DNA of 31,943 bases from 0-14-3-00-41-53 sp041500225. Its GTDB lineage: Bacteria > Nitrospirota > Thermodesulfovibrionia > Thermodesulfovibrionales > SM23-35. This document shows positions 18,447 through 25,055 of this stretch, piece after piece. Position numbers and translations under genes: made by a program. Every line of letters begins with the position of its first letter. Within the stretch, counting starts at the first letter, position 1. A model generated the notes under the pieces. It worked only from the letters and a program-made list of their open reading frames with translations, was not told the DNA's origin and ran no database searches. Where the stretch lies: positions 1 through 31,943 of the forward strand of contig JBGQLV010000025.1 of the NCBI GenBank assembly GCA_041500225.1, given 5' to 3'.

Positions 18447-18556
18447 CCCCCTCACCCTTACCCTCTCCCGCCAGGGGAGAGGGAATTCCCCTCTTGAGAG
18501 GGGTGCAGGGGTGTGTAATTCCCCGCCCTTGACGGGAGGGGATTGAGGGGAGGGTG
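18447..18556. repeat. Second cluster of G/C-rich palindromes
   Basis: A 110-base stretch built of CCCTCTCCC/GGGAGAGGG, CCCCTCTTGAGAGGGG and CCCGCCCTTGACGGGAGGGG palindromes. Its ends can pair with each other (CACCC near 18452, GGGTG at 18552-18556). It shares its design with the cluster at 1987-2154, so it is a dispersed repeat type. It fills most of the gap between uxs and the PP-loop ATPase gene. No coding content is seen. Confidence 0.82.
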
Positions 18557-18629
18557 AAAAAATATGTTATCTTACTTATGAACTTATAACTTATTAGCAA
18601 TATTAAAGATTACAAGGAGAAAGTAAATA

Positions 18630-19454
18630 TTGGAACCTCATGAAAAAGAAGAGCTTTTAAGCCTCCATATTGACCAGAAGGTGGACAGGTCCAAATCTGT
18701 TATAAGGGAAGCTATCAATAGGTTTGGTATTGAAAATGTGGCAATAGCTATAACTGGCGGTAAAGACAGCACAACAAATCTCTGGATTTTCAAGCAAGTA
18801 TGTGACGGAATGGGAATTAAACTCCCTGTTTGTATGTTTATAGACGAGGGGGATATTTTTGATGAGATAATAGAGTTTATTAACTATATCAGGCAATTAT
18901 GGTCGCTTGAAATAGCCTTTCTAAAGAACGAAGATGTAAGTTCTAAAGCTGCAAGGATAGGAGATACTATCAAGGTTTTTTCTCTTAATGAAGTAAATAA
19001 GAATGCCCTTAAAGAAATGGGATTTACTGAAGCAGAGTTTCCCTTTATCCCTGATTCTACAGTATGCAATCACTTGATGAAAACTATCCCTATGAGGGAA
19101 TTCATTGTTAAGAATAATATCAAGGCGCTTTCCACAGCAATAAGGTGGGACGAACAGGAGGCAAGAAAAGATGAGGAGTATTTCAGTCCGAGAACTGACC
19201 CCGCTCATACAAGGGTACACCCTATTTTACACTTCAAGGAACGGGATATCTGGATAGCTATATTCAAGTATGACATCCCCTTCAATAAACTTTACAAACT
19301 TGGTTATCGTTCCCTTGGGGCCAGGTGTTCAACTGGAAAGGCGTCAGACATACCAGCCTGGATGCAAGATATTGAAGGTACACCCGAAAGGGTTGGTAGA
19401 GGTCAGGATAAAGAGCAGGTTATGGATCAGTTAAGGGCACTTGGGTATATGTAG
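18630..19454 (+). CDS. PP-loop ATPase of the PAPS reductase/CysD superfamily
   Basis: The 274-residue protein starts at TTG 18630 with AAGGAGA at 18614-18620. The PP-loop 'AITGGKDSTTN' (residues 40-50) binds ATP. The later blocks 'TAIRWDEQEARKDEEYF', 'HPILHFKERDIWIAIFKYDIPFNKLY' and 'YRSLGARCSTGKASDI' follow the PAPS/APS reductase and CysD plan. The 'ERVGRGQDKEQ' tail recalls CysD, the small subunit of ATP sulfurylase. The ECGLH catalytic-cysteine tail of PAPS reductase is absent, so reductase activity is unlikely, and no cysN partner is next to it. It probably activates a carboxyl, sulfate or similar group by adenylation. Its place between uxs and a phosphodiesterase suggests modification of the glycan, but this is inference. 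Confidence 0.78.
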   Translation: MEPHEKEELLSLHIDQKVDRSKSVIREAINRFGIENVAIAITGGKDSTTNLWIFKQVCDGMGIKLPVCMFIDEGDIFDEIIEFINYIRQLWSLEIAFLKNEDVSSKAARIGDTIKVFSLNEVNKNALKEMGFTEAEFPFIPDSTVCNHLMKTIPMREFIVKNNIKALSTAIRWDEQEARKDEEYFSPRTDPAHTRVHPILHFKERDIWIAIFKYDIPFNKLYKLGYRSLGARCSTGKASDIPAWMQDIEGTPERVGRGQDKEQVMDQLRALGYM

Positions 19455-19460
19455 GGAGAA

Positions 19461-19671
19461 CCTAAATGTTGCATAAAAAGTTAGGCAGACATGCTGAAAA
19501 ACCTTTTCAAAGCGATAAGATTTTATCTTGATTCACGTAAACGCACTTTTAACGTTCGGTGCACGTTGACAAAAGGCTGGCTGGCCTCATAAAGGGCTAT
19601 AAGGTATCGCTGGAAAAGCTTTTCCAGCACATCTGCCTAACAAATTGAATAAAAGTTATGCAACTGGTAGG
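19461..19671. repeat. Long palindromic element, copy 1 (MITE-like or structured RNA)
   Basis: The ends are inverted: GTTGCATAA (19468-19476) against TTATGCAAC (19656-19664), with CCTA/TAGG further out. Inside, TTAGGCAGA pairs with TCTGCCTAA, and a stem runs from GCTGAAAAACC (about 19493) through AGCGATA, pairing with TATCGCT and the following GGAAAAGCTTTTCCAGC segment ending near 19628. The whole folds into one long, slightly bulged hairpin. A second copy lies at 22237-22451 with base changes on both sides of the stem. It fills the gap between two genes and ends at the AGGAGA ribosome site of the next one. Confidence 0.85.
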
Positions 19672-19680
19672 AGAAATAGC

Positions 19681-20958
19681 ATGTTCAACATATTCAAGAA
19701 AGGTAAAAAAGATAGAAAGGTAGTAGTTATTGGATTAGACGGAGTTCCCTATACCCTTCTTGTTGATTATATGGAGAGAGGCATAATGCCAGAATTTTCT
19801 GGACTATGTAAGAGTGGAAGGCTTTTCAGGATGAAATCCACCCTGCCAGAGGTATCATCAGTAGCATGGACGAGTTTTATAACTGGAAAGAATCCTGGAC
19901 AACACGGAATATTCGGATTCATGGAAATAGATAGGCAAAGTTATGAATACATATTTCCAAATTTTAATTCCCTTAAAGAAAAACCTTTTTGGGAGAAAGA
20001 GAATATAAAGACTATTGCTTTCAATATACCTCAGACATATCCAGCAAGACCAATGAATGGTGTATTGGTCAGCGGATTTGTGGCTATTGACCTCAAGAAG
20101 GCAACATACCCTGAAAGGGTTTTTCAGTATCTTAAGGGAATTGGTTACAGGATTGATGTTAATGCCAAACTTGCATCGGAGAATCCCGAGGCGTTTTTTG
20201 AAGATCTTTTCGACGCCTTTGATAAACGGAAAAAGGCTATTGAATATGTTTATGAAAATGAGGACTGGAAATTATTTATAGGCACAATTACAGAAACTGA
20301 CCGCCTTCATCACTTCTTTTTTGACTCTGCAAGGGATGGAGAGTATTTTCATATATTCGAGAAATTTTATAAAGAACTCGACAGTTTCATCGGTTTAATG
20401 GCAAATAAAGCGATAAAGGATGGTGCACTTTTTCTTACCTGTTCAGACCATGGTTTTACTCCTATAAGGTCAGAGGTTTATTTGAGTAAATGGTTAATAG
20501 AAAATGGATATCTAAAGCTTATTAGTACGGAAGGCCTTAAGGGGATAACTTCTGATACAAAGGCATTCTGTCTTGACCCCTCAAGGATTTATATACACCT
20601 TAACGAAAGATATAGTAGAGGGAAGATAAGGCAGTCTGATTACAGTAAATTGGTTGAAGAATTAAAAGAGAAATTCAGCGAGATCACATTTGAGGGACAG
20701 AAGGTCATAAAAAAGATTTATCTTAGGCACGAGATATTTCATGGCGACTATGTAGATGGCGGCCCTGATATTTATCTTTTACCAAATTATGGATTTGATC
20801 TTAAGGGTGCTGTGAACAGGGACAGTCTTTTTGGTATGACTCATTTCAAAGGCATGCATACTTATGATGATGCACACTTATTTGCATCGATTCCTATTGA
20901 ATGCAATGATATAACAATAGAGGATGTAGCAAGCATAATTATAAGACATTTAAAGTAA
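19681..20958 (+). CDS. Alkaline-phosphatase-superfamily phosphodiesterase, second copy
   Basis: The ATG at 19681 is chosen because AGGAGA lies at 19669-19674; the TTG upstream at 19645 lies inside the palindromic element and has no ribosome site. The 425-residue protein has 'VVIGLDGVPYTLL' (metal Asp D20), 'SSVAWTSFITGK' (nucleophile T64), 'TETDRLHHFFFD', 'LTCSDHGFTP' and 'MTHFKGMHTYDD', giving the full two-metal set. It is shorter than and clearly diverged from the protein at 3742-5250, so the two may act on different phosphodiesters. No signal peptide is visible. It ends the glycan part of the window; the following gene, rnhA, is unrelated. Confidence 0.86.
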   Translation: MFNIFKKGKKDRKVVVIGLDGVPYTLLVDYMERGIMPEFSGLCKSGRLFRMKSTLPEVSSVAWTSFITGKNPGQHGIFGFMEIDRQSYEYIFPNFNSLKEKPFWEKENIKTIAFNIPQTYPARPMNGVLVSGFVAIDLKKATYPERVFQYLKGIGYRIDVNAKLASENPEAFFEDLFDAFDKRKKAIEYVYENEDWKLFIGTITETDRLHHFFFDSARDGEYFHIFEKFYKELDSFIGLMANKAIKDGALFLTCSDHGFTPIRSEVYLSKWLIENGYLKLISTEGLKGITSDTKAFCLDPSRIYIHLNERYSRGKIRQSDYSKLVEELKEKFSEITFEGQKVIKKIYLRHEIFHGDYVDGGPDIYLLPNYGFDLKGAVNRDSLFGMTHFKGMHTYDDAHLFASIPIECNDITIEDVASIIIRHLK

Positions 20959-21116
20959 CCAGGTTAATAGACCCCGAATCCAGCGATAACCCCTTCTTTA
21001 ATAGTCCACATCCTCAATTCATCCGTATAAAGTATAAATTAACATCAAAAAGTGTTATATAATACATATGTCCTTGTTAAATTAGAGTTGACCCGAATAA
21101 TGAAGACATTGTTCAA

Positions 21117-21617
21117 ATGAAGAAGTCGGAGATCTGCAGAGGCGTAAACGAGAAACCATTTGTGGAAATCTTCACGGATGGTGCCTGTAGTGGTAACCCG
21201 GGTGTAGGGGGTTATGGTGTTATTTTAAGGTCCGGCACCCGTGAAAAGGAACTCTCTGGCTGTAACCCTATGACTACAAATAACCGTATGGAACTGACAG
21301 CGGTTATTAAAGCGCTTGAAGCTCTGAAAAAACCGTGCAAGGTTAGGGTAGTTACCGATTCAAATTATGTTGTTCAGGGTATAACAGCATGGGTTTTCAG
21401 ATGGCTTAAAAATAACTGGAAGAACAGTCAGAAACAGAATGTTATAAACCAGGATCTCTGGGAGAGACTCCTCAATCGCTCAAATCTTCATGATATTAAA
21501 TGGGAGTGGATAAAAGGGCATAGTGATCACCCCGAGAATGAAAGATGTGATAAACTCGCAAGGCTCGCAATAAAGAGATGCAAGAAAAAGAGTAATCCCC
21601 CCTCGCCTCCCTTTTAG
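21117..21617 (+). CDS. rnhA: Ribonuclease HI
   Basis: The 166-residue protein carries the four catalytic acids: D21 in 'IFTDGACSGNPG', E59 in 'NNRMELTAV', D81 in 'VVTDSNYV' and D145 in 'NERCDKLA'. H135 of 'WIKGHSDH' is also in place. It cuts the RNA strand of RNA-DNA hybrids. The last 8 residues (after 'KRCKKK') are encoded by a repeat (21594-21638) that has run into the 3' end of the gene and supplies the stop codon. The start lacks a clear ribosome site; a TATAAT at 21058-21063 may be part of its promoter, but no good -35 is seen at the right distance. Confidence 0.95.
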   Translation: MKKSEICRGVNEKPFVEIFTDGACSGNPGVGGYGVILRSGTREKELSGCNPMTTNNRMELTAVIKALEALKKPCKVRVVTDSNYVVQGITAWVFRWLKNNWKNSQKQNVINQDLWERLLNRSNLHDIKWEWIKGHSDHPENERCDKLARLAIKRCKKKSNPPSPPF

Positions 21618-21638
21618 AAAAGGGGGAAACGGGGGATT
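21594..21638. repeat. Palindromic repeat overlapping the end of rnhA
   Basis: AATCCCCC at 21594-21601 pairs with GGGGGATT at 21631-21638, and CCCTTTT pairs with AAAAGGG around a short loop near 21616. This type of ATCCCCC...GGGGGAT palindrome is dispersed in many bacterial genomes. It covers the last codons and the stop of rnhA and could act as a bidirectional hairpin between rnhA and the next gene. Confidence 0.8.
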
Positions 21639-21653
21639 TGAGGTTTTTTCATA

Positions 21654-22235
21654 ATGAAAAATGTTGATATCAGAAATCTGACATGTATGTTTTTGATAGC
21701 TATTCCAAGTCTAAAAGATCCGAATTTTGAACGCACTGTTATACTCATTTGTGACCACACAAAGGACGGGGCATTTGGACTTGTTGTAAACCGCATTCTG
21801 CTGAATAGTTTTGTGCCCCTGCTTGGCGGGTTGGATATAAAGGAATGTGCGATAGACCTGCCGGTATTCTATGGAGGTCCTGTTAAGCCTGAACAGGGAT
21901 ACATCCTATATTCACCCTCTCGGGGCGAGTCGATTCCGACAGGCAGTTACTATCCCTCAATAAAGATTAATGATAACCTTGCCCTGACTACTGCAAAGGA
22001 AATCCTGATTGATATCGCAGCGGGTAAGGGGCCAAAACAGTTTCTTTTTACTCTCGGGTTTGCAGGATGGGCTCCAGGACAGCTTGAGTACGAACTTATG
22101 ACAGACAGCTGGCTGATTGCCCCTGTAAATAACAAAATTATCTTTGATATGCCGGTAAATAACCGCTGGAAGGCTGCAGCAGACTCAATCGGAGTTGATT
22201 TAACGAGGCTTGTTTATAAGCAGGGAAGGGTATAG
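21654..22235 (+). CDS. yqgE: YqgE/AlgH family protein (UPF0301)
   Basis: The 193-residue protein matches the family along its length: 'FLIAIPSLKDPNFERTVILICDH', 'GAFGLVVNR', 'FYGGPVKPEQGYILYS', 'LFTLGFAGWAPGQLEYEL' and 'SWLIAP'. The family is widely conserved; its role is not settled, with a link to transcription control of alginate in Pseudomonas. The ATG at 21654 lies 16 bases after the palindrome. No strong ribosome site is seen. Confidence 0.93.
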   Translation: MKNVDIRNLTCMFLIAIPSLKDPNFERTVILICDHTKDGAFGLVVNRILLNSFVPLLGGLDIKECAIDLPVFYGGPVKPEQGYILYSPSRGESIPTGSYYPSIKINDNLALTTAKEILIDIAAGKGPKQFLFTLGFAGWAPGQLEYELMTDSWLIAPVNNKIIFDMPVNNRWKAAADSIGVDLTRLVYKQGRV

Positions 22236-22236
22236 A

Positions 22237-22451
22237 CCTAAGTGTTGCATAAAAAGTGAGGCAAACATGCTGAAAAACCCCGCCAAAGCGACAGGATTTT
22301 ATTCTGATTCACGTGACCGCATTTTTAACGTTTGGTGCATTTTGAAAAAAGGCTGGCTGGTCCGCCTCTGGCGGACTGAAGGGCTATAAGGTGTCGCTGG
22401 TCGGGATTTTTCATCACATCTGCCTCACAAATTGAATAAAAGTTATGCAAC
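22237..22451. repeat. Long palindromic element, copy 2
   Basis: It aligns along its length with 19461-19671, starting with the same CCTAA-TG-TTGCATAA. The ends GTTGCATAA (22244-22252) and TTATGCAAC (22443-22451) are inverted. Compared with copy 1 the arms changed together: TTAGGC/GCCTAA became TGAGGC/GCCTCA, AGCGATA/TATCGCT became AGCGACA/TGTCGCT, and CTTTTC/GAAAAG became CCGCCC-type/GTCGGG. Copy 2 also has an extra hairpin TCCGCC/GGCGGA at about 22361-22376. Its outermost right-hand bases (GGTAG) are pushed to 22586-22590 by a second element. Confidence 0.85.
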
Positions 22452-22584
22452 TAGTGCTTAATTGCATAAATATTGAGGCCGTCATTCCCGCAGGTCGTAA
22501 GCGGGAATCCAGCAAAGAACCTAGATTCCAGATCAAGTCTGGAATGACAAACAATATCGTTTACTTATGCAATTAAGCACTAGT
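22450..22584. repeat. Nested inverted-repeat element with 20-base perfect ends
   Basis: Bases 22450-22469 (ACTAGTGCTTAATTGCATAA) are the exact reverse complement of 22565-22584. The inside is itself a palindrome: GTCATTCC at 22481-22488 pairs with GGAATGAC at 22541-22548, with smaller hairpins CCCGC/GCGGG and TTCCAGA/TCTGGAA. No coding capacity is seen. It looks like a small non-autonomous element that landed at the right end of the long palindromic element. The gap between yqgE and the next gene (22236-22611) is filled by these two repeats. Confidence 0.85.
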
Positions 22585-22611
22585 GGGTAGAGTAATGCGG
22601 CGCCGGCAAGG

Positions 22612-22965
22612 ATGTTCTATAAGGTAGCAGCAGATTTTATTGTCCTTATCCATTTTCTATGGATTGTTTTCTTAATATTCGGCGCATTTATAGGGAAGAA
22701 GTATTTGCCTGCAAAGATATTCCATATTGCAGGTCTTGGCTTTGCAGTTATAATACAGATATTTGGATGGTACTGTCCTCTTACCTATCTTGAAATATGG
22801 CTCAGGCAGAGACATGACCCCTTGCTAACATATAGCGGTTCATTTATAGTTTATTATATGGAAAAGCTTATTTATATCGAGTTGACTCCTGTGATAATTT
22901 TTGTGTTAACCTTAGTCCTTATTTCAATATCAGCATATTTTTACTTAATACAAAGAAAGAGATGA
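22612..22965 (+). CDS. DUF2784 family small membrane protein
   Basis: The 117-residue protein has about three to four hydrophobic segments and the DUF2784 signature: 'MFYKVAADFIVLIHFLWIVF', 'KIFHIAGLGFAVIIQIFGWYCPLTYLE' and 'LRQRHDP'. It is an inner-membrane protein of unknown function. AAGG directly before the ATG is a poor ribosome site by spacing. The mazG gene starts 10 bases after its stop, so the two may be cotranscribed. Confidence 0.85.
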   Translation: MFYKVAADFIVLIHFLWIVFLIFGAFIGKKYLPAKIFHIAGLGFAVIIQIFGWYCPLTYLEIWLRQRHDPLLTYSGSFIVYYMEKLIYIELTPVIIFVLTLVLISISAYFYLIQRKR

Positions 22966-22975
22966 AATTTTAGGT

Positions 22976-23740
22976 ATGGATTTTCAGGAACTGTTAAAAA
23001 TAATGGAGGCGCTCAGGAGTGAGAAAGGATGCCCCTGGGATAAGGAACAAACAAGGGAATCACTTAAACCATTCATTGTTGAAGAGGCATATGAGCTTAT
23101 AGAGGCGATTGACGAGAGTGATCCTGATAAAATAAAGGAGGAGCTTGGAGACCTCCTGTTTCAGATAGTCTTCCAGTGCCAGATAGCAAAAGAGAACAAT
23201 GAGTTTAAGGTTTCTGATGTTATCGAAAAGATTAGTAAAAAGATGATTGCAAGGCACCCTCATGTCTTCGGAAAGGCAGACTACAAGACTGCAGATGAAG
23301 TACTTCTGCACTGGGAAGAACAGAAAAAGCTTGAGGGTAAAATGCGGGAATCTATACTTGAAGGAATCCCTAAAACATTGCCTTCCTTACTCAGGGCACA
23401 CAGGCTTCAGAAGAGGGCGGCAGGAGTTGGTTTTGATTGGGAAAAGGTCGAGGATGTTTTAAAGAAGCTCGATGAAGAATTAAAGGAGTTTAAAGAGGCA
23501 CTTAAAACAAAAAGGCAGGACGAGATAGAAGATGAGCTTGGCGATATATTTTTTATGCTTGTAAATATTTCGAGGTTTATTGGTGTTAACCCGGAGGATG
23601 CCTTGAGGAAGACTATAAGTAAATTTATTCATAGGTTCCGTTATATCGAGATGAATGCTGCAGAACAGGGCAAGAAGCTTTCAGATATGACACTCAACGA
23701 GATGGATAGTTTATGGGACGAGTCAAAGGGGAAAAAGTGA
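22976..23740 (+). CDS. mazG: Nucleoside triphosphate pyrophosphohydrolase MazG
   Basis: The 254-residue protein has the two MazG domains in tandem. The first has 'CPWDKEQTRESLKPFIVEEAYELIEAI' followed by 'KEELGDLLFQIVFQ'. The second has 'ELKEFKEAL' and 'EIEDELGDIFFMLVNISRF'. The EExxE and ExxD acids bind magnesium. It hydrolyses NTPs to NMP and pyrophosphate in the cytoplasm and limits aberrant nucleotides or (p)ppGpp. Length and order are usual. The TolC-family gene starts just after its stop. Confidence 0.95.
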   Translation: MDFQELLKIMEALRSEKGCPWDKEQTRESLKPFIVEEAYELIEAIDESDPDKIKEELGDLLFQIVFQCQIAKENNEFKVSDVIEKISKKMIARHPHVFGKADYKTADEVLLHWEEQKKLEGKMRESILEGIPKTLPSLLRAHRLQKRAAGVGFDWEKVEDVLKKLDEELKEFKEALKTKRQDEIEDELGDIFFMLVNISRFIGVNPEDALRKTISKFIHRFRYIEMNAAEQGKKLSDMTLNEMDSLWDESKGKK

Positions 23741-23741
23741 A

Positions 23742-25055
23742 ATGAAAAATAAAAGTGAATTTCTGATTGTTTTTTTAATTCTAATCTTCTCCTTTATCTA
23801 TGCGAGTATTGCTTATGCCGATGTATTAACACTGCCTGACGGATTAAGGCTTGTTACAGAAGAAAACAGGCTTGTAAAGATAACCCTGCGTGAAGAGGCT
23901 GTATCAGAGGCTGATACATTACTTGCAAGATCAAGGATGCTGCCTAATATAAATGCCTCTTTAACGCAGACATTTCTCACATACCAGCCTGAAGTTATAT
24001 TTGGACCACAGTCTGTACCTATGTCAGAGAAGAATTTTCTTTCATACAGCCTGAGTATTCAACAAACGCTTTATGATTTTAAGGGTGATGCTTCAAGGTA
24101 TGAGTCAAGTAAATTGATTTTAGAAACAAAAAAGATTGATACAAAAAGGATTAGAACCCTTGTTTCCCTTGATTTTACCCTTATCTATTTTGACATCCTT
24201 GAGTCTGAAAAAATGGTCATAGTGGCTGAAAAAGAAGTCCAGAGACTAGAGTCTCATCTCCGTGATGCAAAAAATCTCTATGATGAAGGAGTGATAACAA
24301 AGAACGACCTGTTTCAAGCAGAAGTAAGGCTTTCAGACGTAAAACAGAGATTAATGGCTGTCAGGAATCTCAGGGCAATAAATGCCTCCCGGCTTAACAG
24401 TGTCCTCGCGAGGCCATTGAAAACAGATGTTCAGGTTATGGATGTAAAGGAAACTCCATCAGATGGTTTAAACCTGGACATGGAAAAGGCGTGGGAACTT
24501 GCTGAAAGTCAGAGACCAGAGATACAGATTGTTGATACAACATTAAAGTCGTTAGATATGGAAGAAGCAGCAAAGAGGTCTGAATATTACCCAAAGTTCT
24601 TTCTGCAAGGCGGCTATGATTTTACAGAAAACCGTTATCAGGTACATGAGGGAAACTGGTCATTGACTGCTGGAATAAACCTTAATCTGTTCAGCGGCGG
24701 GAGCACAAAGGCAGAGGTTTTAAAGATTAAACAACAGAGGCTGAAGTTATTTGGACAAAGGGATAAACTTATAGATGAAGTCAAACTCGAGGTTGAAAAA
24801 TATATACTTGACTTAAAAACTGCAAGGGAGAAAATAACGGTAACAAAAGATGCAGTTGGCCAGGCAGAGGAAAATCTCAGGATAAACAGGGTCAGATACA
24901 GTGAAGGTGTCGGCACAGCAACAGAGGTGCTTGATGCGGTGACACTTCTAACAATAGCAGAGACCAATCTTTACAGATCCCTTTATGACTTCAGAAGGGC
25001 AGAGGCAGGACTCGTATATTCAATCGGAAAGGATTTATCGGAGGTATATAAATAG
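23742..25055 (+). CDS. TolC-family outer membrane efflux protein
   Basis: The 437-residue protein has a signal peptide (about residues 1-27, ending 'SIAYA' before DVL) and two repeated coiled-coil halves typical of TolC-like channels: 'REEAVSEADTLLARSRMLPNINASLTQ' early and 'SLDMEEAAKRSEYYPKFFLQGGYDF' later. 'GVGTATEVLDAVTLLTIAETNLYRSLYDF' is the usual end of the second repeat. Three copies would form an outer membrane exit duct. The gene for its periplasmic partner begins at the base after its stop. Confidence 0.92.
   Translation: MKNKSEFLIVFLILIFSFIYASIAYADVLTLPDGLRLVTEENRLVKITLREEAVSEADTLLARSRMLPNINASLTQTFLTYQPEVIFGPQSVPMSEKNFLSYSLSIQQTLYDFKGDASRYESSKLILETKKIDTKRIRTLVSLDFTLIYFDILESEKMVIVAEKEVQRLESHLRDAKNLYDEGVITKNDLFQAEVRLSDVKQRLMAVRNLRAINASRLNSVLARPLKTDVQVMDVKETPSDGLNLDMEKAWELAESQRPEIQIVDTTLKSLDMEEAAKRSEYYPKFFLQGGYDFTENRYQVHEGNWSLTAGINLNLFSGGSTKAEVLKIKQQRLKLFGQRDKLIDEVKLEVEKYILDLKTAREKITVTKDAVGQAEENLRINRVRYSEGVGTATEVLDAVTLLTIAETNLYRSLYDFRRAEAGLVYSIGKDLSEVYK

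Noticed and set aside
18630..19454. Naming the PP-loop gene cysH or cysD
   Set aside because: The PAPS reductase ECGLH tail is missing and there is no cysN partner, so only the superfamily is supported.
19645..19680. Upstream TTG start for the second phosphodiesterase
   Set aside because: It lies in the right arm of the long palindromic element without a ribosome site, while ATG 19681 has AGGAGA at a good distance.
21039..21063. Promoter for rnhA using TTAACA and TATAAT
   Set aside because: The two hexamers are only 13 bases apart, too close for a sigma-70 promoter.
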